Position numbers and translations under genes: made by a program. Shown in pieces: positions 41,398 to 44,945 of a stretch of DNA of 44,945 bases. Origin of the DNA: an uncultured Bacteroidales bacterium. Its GTDB lineage: Bacteria > Bacteroidota > Bacteroidia > Bacteroidales > UBA932. Within the stretch, counting starts at the first letter, position 1; the number at the start of each line of letters is the position of its first letter. The stretch covers positions 1-44,945 of the forward strand of contig CALVDI010000014.1 in assembly GCA_944326225.1 (NCBI GenBank), given 5' to 3'. The notes beneath the pieces are model-generated. The model saw only the letters and a list, made by a program, of their open reading frames with translations. It had not been told where the DNA came from and did not search any database.

Positions 41398-42036
41398 TTA
41401 GAAACGATAACCGATACCGGCGGAAATCACACCCGAGCTCATGGCCCCGAACTGGAAGTTCCCGTAGAGTCTCCTTCCTACTGTGACTCCGATGGCGCAG
41501 ATGTCGAACCACGGGATGACCTCCGTCCATATCGGGTTGTCGGGCAGCCTGTTCACGTCCAGCATGTTGCCGTGCTGAATGAGTATTCCGGCTCCGAGAG
41601 TTGAGTACAGCCTTACCATCTCTCTGTTGAGCCAGTAGAAGCGGAGCCTTACTGTCAACTGCATGCTGTTGATATGCTCGTTGAAGCTGACGGCATCGTT
41701 TATGTCGTCAATGACCGGCGTCTTGTAATAAGTGTAGTTGAAGCCCAGTCCGATGTTGAGCCAGCTGAGGACGTTGTATCCGTAGTCGACCCCGAAGACC
41801 GGCAGACTGGTCCTGCTGTTCCTGTCACGGCTGAATCCATTCAGGGGAGAGAAGTTGAGCGGCGAGGCGATATTCATGAACAGATTGGTCCGTGGAAGTC
41901 CTACTGAGATGGATGCCTCGTGCGTCCCTTTCCAGTTGTGAGGCTCTTTATTGCCTGCCATGCAATTAGAACTTGTTGCGGATACAAGCAGTGCGCCAAT
42001 AACTGTAGTGACTAATATCTTTCTCAAAAACTGCAT
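41398..42036 (-). CDS. Outer membrane beta-barrel protein, paralogue 2
   Basis: 212 residues, tandem paralogue of the gene 19 bases downstream. It has a signal peptide (FLRKILVTTVIGALLVSATSS) and beta-strand alternation to the terminal GVISAGIGYRF. The shared blocks LPVFGxxY, WLNRExVRLYS, PWFDICAIGVTVGRRLYGNFQ and AGIGYRF show an old duplication, with the first ~100 residues more diverged. It lies 41 bases after the lipase-like gene, so it is probably in one transcript with it. No ligand or enzymatic motif is visible. Confidence 0.8.
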   Translation of the reverse strand: MQFLRKILVTTVIGALLVSATSSNCMAGNKEPHNWKGTHEASISVGLPRTNLFMNIASPLNFSPLNGFSRDRNSRTSLPVFGVDYGYNVLSWLNIGLGFNYTYYKTPVIDDINDAVSFNEHINSMQLTVRLRFYWLNREMVRLYSTLGAGILIQHGNMLDVNRLPDNPIWTEVIPWFDICAIGVTVGRRLYGNFQFGAMSSGVISAGIGYRF

Positions 42037-42077
42037 AGTGATCGATAAAGTTAATTTATTTCTTGAAATCTCAACGT

Positions 42078-43496
42078 TTATTCGCCAGTCATGCTGACTG
42101 CTTCACCCGATATAACCACCGTTGACCGTTTTTTCATATTTAGGACTTTGTCGATAGCCTCATCTATGATATTCTTTAGGGGAGTGTCAAGCGCGCCCAT
42201 TTCAAGATGATTGACTCCTTGAACCGTATATTTGGCAATATTGCCGTTATTTATATATGCAGTATTGGCTCCAACGACTCCATCATGAGGGTCGTATACA
42301 AATACGGTCTCTATCCTGTCCTCATAGCCAATAAATCCGGCTGGCATGTCGCAGAATTCGTTTAAATCAGAGCCGTTTCCTCCACTTGACGGATTGTACG
42401 GATCAATCTGCGTTATTTCTGGATCATAAACCGGTACTCTGACAGTCCTTTGCTCATAGTGGCAAGCACCTATTTCCTCAGCCCAGTCGGTATGTACACC
42501 TATGTTGATATATCTCGCTAATGATTCCCAATTCTTCCGGGAGGGTATGATGACCTCTCTTGTAGCATACAGCCATGGCATGATTATTCCGGCCCATCCT
42601 AAAGCATCGTATGCCGCATTGTGGTAGTGGATGATCTCGGCAATGACATTCAGAGCTCCGTAAATGTATTGGTCAATAATTTCCATGTCATATCCCTGGC
42701 TAATCCCTGAAGTCTTGATTGTATTGAGGTTAATGGCGGTTCCGATAATTCTGAACAACTGCCATTTGTCCTCTTCTCCACCTATGCAGATTTGTGGAAT
42801 ATCGATGTCGGTTGAGTTAAGTTCCGTGATAAAATGACTGTCGGGTGCAAGATCCCAGAATAGTTGTTGGTCGGTGAAAGGTGATACGTATAAATCCAGT
42901 TCATTGTAAACATTATTTATAGCGTCATCTATATCGTTGCCGAGCGTGAAGTGGTAAACGACATTTATAATGGGAGCTACAAATGTCGTAAACGGAAATC
43001 CGCTTATGGCAAGTGCATTCAAGGTCTCATCTTCAAGAGTCCTGATTCTGTCCTCCAGTCTGTTAAGCACTTCCATGTATGATTCGGATTCCACTGAACT
43101 TACGATGCCGGCACCTTGATTCGGAGTTCCTACAGTGATGACACCTATAACATTGTCGTTCATGTCTGCAATCTGTCTTGCGATAACGCCTCCGGCACTG
43201 TGTCCGATGAGAACAATCTTTTTGTCTTTACGGATTTTCTTGTTCAGGTCTTTGGCTATTCCGGCAGCACCACCTTCATGACTGGAATTATATGAAAGGG
43301 TTATAGTACTCCCGTTGTTAGGCGTAAGTGAGTTGCACATGTGTTTCCAAAAGGCATAATCATCATTGAGACCGTGAATCCAGTAGAAATATACGTCTTC
43401 CCTTTGAACAGTAGTGGGCGGTAAAGAATATGCGTATGCGTTGTATGTGAATATGCCGAACAGAAAAACTGTCAATATAGCTCTTATGGTTTTCAT
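42078..43496 (-). CDS. Secreted lipase/esterase-like alpha/beta hydrolase (PGAP1-like)
   Basis: 472 residues with a signal peptide (MKTIRAILTVFLFGIFTYNAYA). The lipase fold is clear: oxyanion WIHGLNDDY (39-47), nucleophile Ser100 in IGHSAGGVIARQ, and TVGTPNQGAGIV as in PGAP1/GPI-deacylase and triacylglycerol lipase families. A large insertion (~140-380) follows, then probable Asp405 (YDPHDGVVGA) and His430 (QGVNHLEMG). The insertion probably forms a lid or binding domain. The substrate is unknown; a lipid or glycolipid ester is likely. It lies 10 bases after a lipoprotein gene and upstream of two barrel genes, so it probably works at the outer membrane or outside the cell. Confidence 0.85.
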   Translation of the reverse strand: MKTIRAILTVFLFGIFTYNAYAYSLPPTTVQREDVYFYWIHGLNDDYAFWKHMCNSLTPNNGSTITLSYNSSHEGGAAGIAKDLNKKIRKDKKIVLIGHSAGGVIARQIADMNDNVIGVITVGTPNQGAGIVSSVESESYMEVLNRLEDRIRTLEDETLNALAISGFPFTTFVAPIINVVYHFTLGNDIDDAINNVYNELDLYVSPFTDQQLFWDLAPDSHFITELNSTDIDIPQICIGGEEDKWQLFRIIGTAINLNTIKTSGISQGYDMEIIDQYIYGALNVIAEIIHYHNAAYDALGWAGIIMPWLYATREVIIPSRKNWESLARYINIGVHTDWAEEIGACHYEQRTVRVPVYDPEITQIDPYNPSSGGNGSDLNEFCDMPAGFIGYEDRIETVFVYDPHDGVVGANTAYINNGNIAKYTVQGVNHLEMGALDTPLKNIIDEAIDKVLNMKKRSTVVISGEAVSMTGE

Positions 43497-43506
43497 ATTG
43501 TTTTCT

Positions 43507-44547
43507 TTATAGGTTGTTGTTATATATGGTTATGCGATTTTTAGTGTAACTGGTTATTGTTGTGTGTACCATGGGAATCCCATTCTGAAGAACGAGCTGC
43601 ATTGTCTCTATCCTGCTTGGAAGGGGAATACGAGTCTCATTGCCGGTAATATTAACATACATGTCTCCGTCTGGCATGTATTTGTATGTTGAAAGTGAAA
43701 GCAGCTGCCCTCCGCTGAACGTATAAGTTTTGAAAACTTTGGATAAGTCTGTGGATAATACCGTTCTGCTAAAAACTGGAGTGTTGTTGGTAAGTTGTGA
43801 AGAAGAGAACTGAGGGGAGTTCGTATTGTGTGTTTGTTGTATTATGACACAGTTGTTTTCTAACGATACCGTGGCATTAGACATATCGAAACCTCTTTTT
43901 TGTAGACGCTGTGTTACTTCAGCGATATCCGTTGTACCGGACTTTGTTTCGGGTGACTCTCCAAGTTCTTCGCATAGGTTGACGTAATACTCAAGAGTGT
44001 CTTTAAACTCAGTAAGATCCGGTTGTGGACATTCTGCTTTGAACAGTATGTTGTTTTTAGGACCATACAGGGTCATTATTCCATCTGAATAGTTTGCCAT
44101 GGAAGGGATTTTGTCAAAATCCACTACGGATCCGGCTATGCTGAGTATGGCGTTGTATTCTTCGTCATCAATGATTTTAAATTTCATGGTATACTCAGTG
44201 GTGCCGTCAGAGAAAATAGATTGATCATGGCCATTGTACTTCCAAATAGGAATATTCTCTGTCTGCATTGTCAAGTATTCTGTCGTTGCTCCAGCCGCCT
44301 TATTCGCTTTTGCAACTGCTGCGGCTATTTGTGGAGAATAGAACGCCCCATGTTTGGCTTCATTCACAGGCTCAGTGATATCGACGGAATTGTATTCCTG
44401 TTCGGTATGCATGAGTAACTGTGGAAAGTCGGAACTATTGTCGGAGTTGGTCTGATTGATCAACCGCTCCTCGTCTATGGAGCATGACTGTAGGAGAAGC
44501 AGCAACATTGTGGCTGCCAAAGGGATGGGTTTGAATGATTTTCTCAT
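43507..44547 (-). CDS. Hypothetical lipoprotein of the lipase operon
   Basis: 346 residues, no family recognised. A lipoprotein signal with Cys22 (LLLLLQSC) points to the outer membrane. The N-terminal part is Asn/Ser-rich and probably disordered. The middle has an alanine-rich helix (IAAAVAKANKAAGATTEYL) and the C-terminal 130 residues are beta-rich (VFKTYTFSGGQLLSLSTYKY, DGDMYVNITG), possibly a folded domain. It is followed after 10 bases by the lipase gene, so an accessory, anchoring or substrate-binding role for that enzyme is possible. GC content is lower than in the barrel genes. Confidence 0.7.
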   Translation of the reverse strand: MRKSFKPIPLAATMLLLLLQSCSIDEERLINQTNSDNSSDFPQLLMHTEQEYNSVDITEPVNEAKHGAFYSPQIAAAVAKANKAAGATTEYLTMQTENIPIWKYNGHDQSIFSDGTTEYTMKFKIIDDEEYNAILSIAGSVVDFDKIPSMANYSDGIMTLYGPKNNILFKAECPQPDLTEFKDTLEYYVNLCEELGESPETKSGTTDIAEVTQRLQKRGFDMSNATVSLENNCVIIQQTHNTNSPQFSSSQLTNNTPVFSRTVLSTDLSKVFKTYTFSGGQLLSLSTYKYMPDGDMYVNITGNETRIPLPSRIETMQLVLQNGIPMVHTTITSYTKNRITIYNNNL

Positions 44548-44584
44548 AAAGCTAGATTTAGTGTGTGATTAAAATGTATTTTAT

Positions 44585-44945
44585 TTAATGGATTGTGAAA
44601 TAGCCTTCGTATTCGCTGTTGGCTCCAGTGAGGACGAGGCGGAAGAGGCCGTCGCCGATGCCGGAAAGGTCGTAGTCGTACTCCATGCCGTTGGCCGGCA
44701 TGGCGGATGAGTAGACGGTGACTCCGAAGTTGTCCTCTATATAGAGGGAGTACATGCCCGAGTCATCGAAGGAGACGGATAGCTCATCGTTACGGATGGA
44801 TGCTTCCGGGACATCGTCATCGGAGATACTGCGAGTGTTTAGGCCTGTTTTCCGTAAATGGATTATTGTTGTTAAACTATTATCTCCTGATGCAGGAAAA
44901 GGAGATGACAGAAACAGAGACGCGGCTATAAGAGCCGTTGCAAGG
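44585..44945 (-). CDS. DUF3244-like secreted protein (partial, start outside window)
   Basis: 119 residues are visible before the stop at 44585-44587, and the start lies beyond the right edge. The visible N-terminal part is the end of a signal peptide (ALIAASLFLSSPFPASG). The mature part has the features of small DUF3244-type Bacteroidota proteins: RNDELSVSFDDSGMYSLYIE, VTVYSSAMPANGMEYDYDLS and the final GLFRLVLTG...GYFTIH, a beta-sandwich close to secretion-tail (Por/type A) sequences. It lies 37 bases upstream of the lipoprotein gene on the same strand, probably in the same operon. The family call is by pattern only. Confidence 0.6.
   Translation of the reverse strand, partial: LATALIAASLFLSSPFPASGDNSLTTIIHLRKTGLNTRSISDDDVPEASIRNDELSVSFDDSGMYSLYIEDNFGVTVYSSAMPANGMEYDYDLSGIGDGLFRLVLTGANSEYEGYFTIH

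Noticed and set aside
43750-43758. Exact DnaA box TGTGGATAA
   Set aside because: A single 9-mer inside a lipoprotein coding sequence without neighbouring boxes or an AT-rich tract; expected by chance in 45 kb.

Overview
The window looks like a chromosomal segment of a member of the Bacteroidota, most likely Bacteroidales. The reasons are the repeated promoter pattern TTG-N18/21-TAnnTTTG upstream of many genes, the scarcity of Shine-Dalgarno sequences, LptC and other envelope lipoproteins with lipoboxes, and gene families typical of this group (DUF4143 ATPase, TPR/AraC hybrid regulator, DUF4988/DUF5074-type beta-propeller lipoprotein, DUF3244-like protein, two-subunit-visible fumarate reductase). 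GC is near 50%. Genus cannot be decided from the sequence alone.

Layout. 1-1440: the 5' part of an IS5-type element, a lipoprotein gene directly against its end, and tRNA-Ala(GGC). 1438-3912: sodB, then a 470-bp array of ~106-bp imperfect repeats, then the thyA-folA pair. 3913-5379: a DUF4143-type ATPase gene preceded by a 23-bp triple repeat. 5347-15838: a long leftward block mfd-coaX-outer membrane barrel-TPR protein-lptC-ppiD, followed by a secreted endonuclease/phosphatase-type protein. 15839-16143: AT-rich divergent gap. 16144-20546: ruvB with overlapping glycosyltransferase, flippase and glycosyltransferase genes. 20611-24145: frdA-frdB and an alpha/beta hydrolase, with no cytochrome b subunit gene. 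24139-27119: hflX, tonB, mdh. 27172-29639: ybeY-mnmG, with two exact parS-like palindromes, one in the mnmG coding sequence and one filling the convergent gap after it. 29662-32258: GNAT acetyltransferase and long-chain acyl-CoA synthetase. 32374-36099: a beta-propeller lipoprotein and a membrane-bound TPR/AraC regulator. 36249-39753: gcvH, ruvA, and divergently sufS-sufE-sufT-like-folK. 39754-40178: non-coding, with three perfect inverted repeats. 40179-44945: a small membrane protein and a leftward envelope operon (DUF3244-like protein, lipoprotein, secreted lipase-like hydrolase, two tandem paralogous outer membrane proteins).

Most of the window is core housekeeping: nucleotide and folate synthesis (thyA, folA, folK), DNA repair (mfd, ruvA, ruvB), envelope biogenesis (lptC, ppiD, tonB), anaerobic respiration (frdAB, mdh), Fe-S cluster assembly (sufS, sufE, sufT-like), and tRNA/ribosome maturation (mnmG, ybeY, hflX). 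The less explained parts are the two repeat arrays, the parS pair, the structured gap at 39.8-40.1 kb, and the uncharacterised secreted lipase/outer-membrane operon at the right end.
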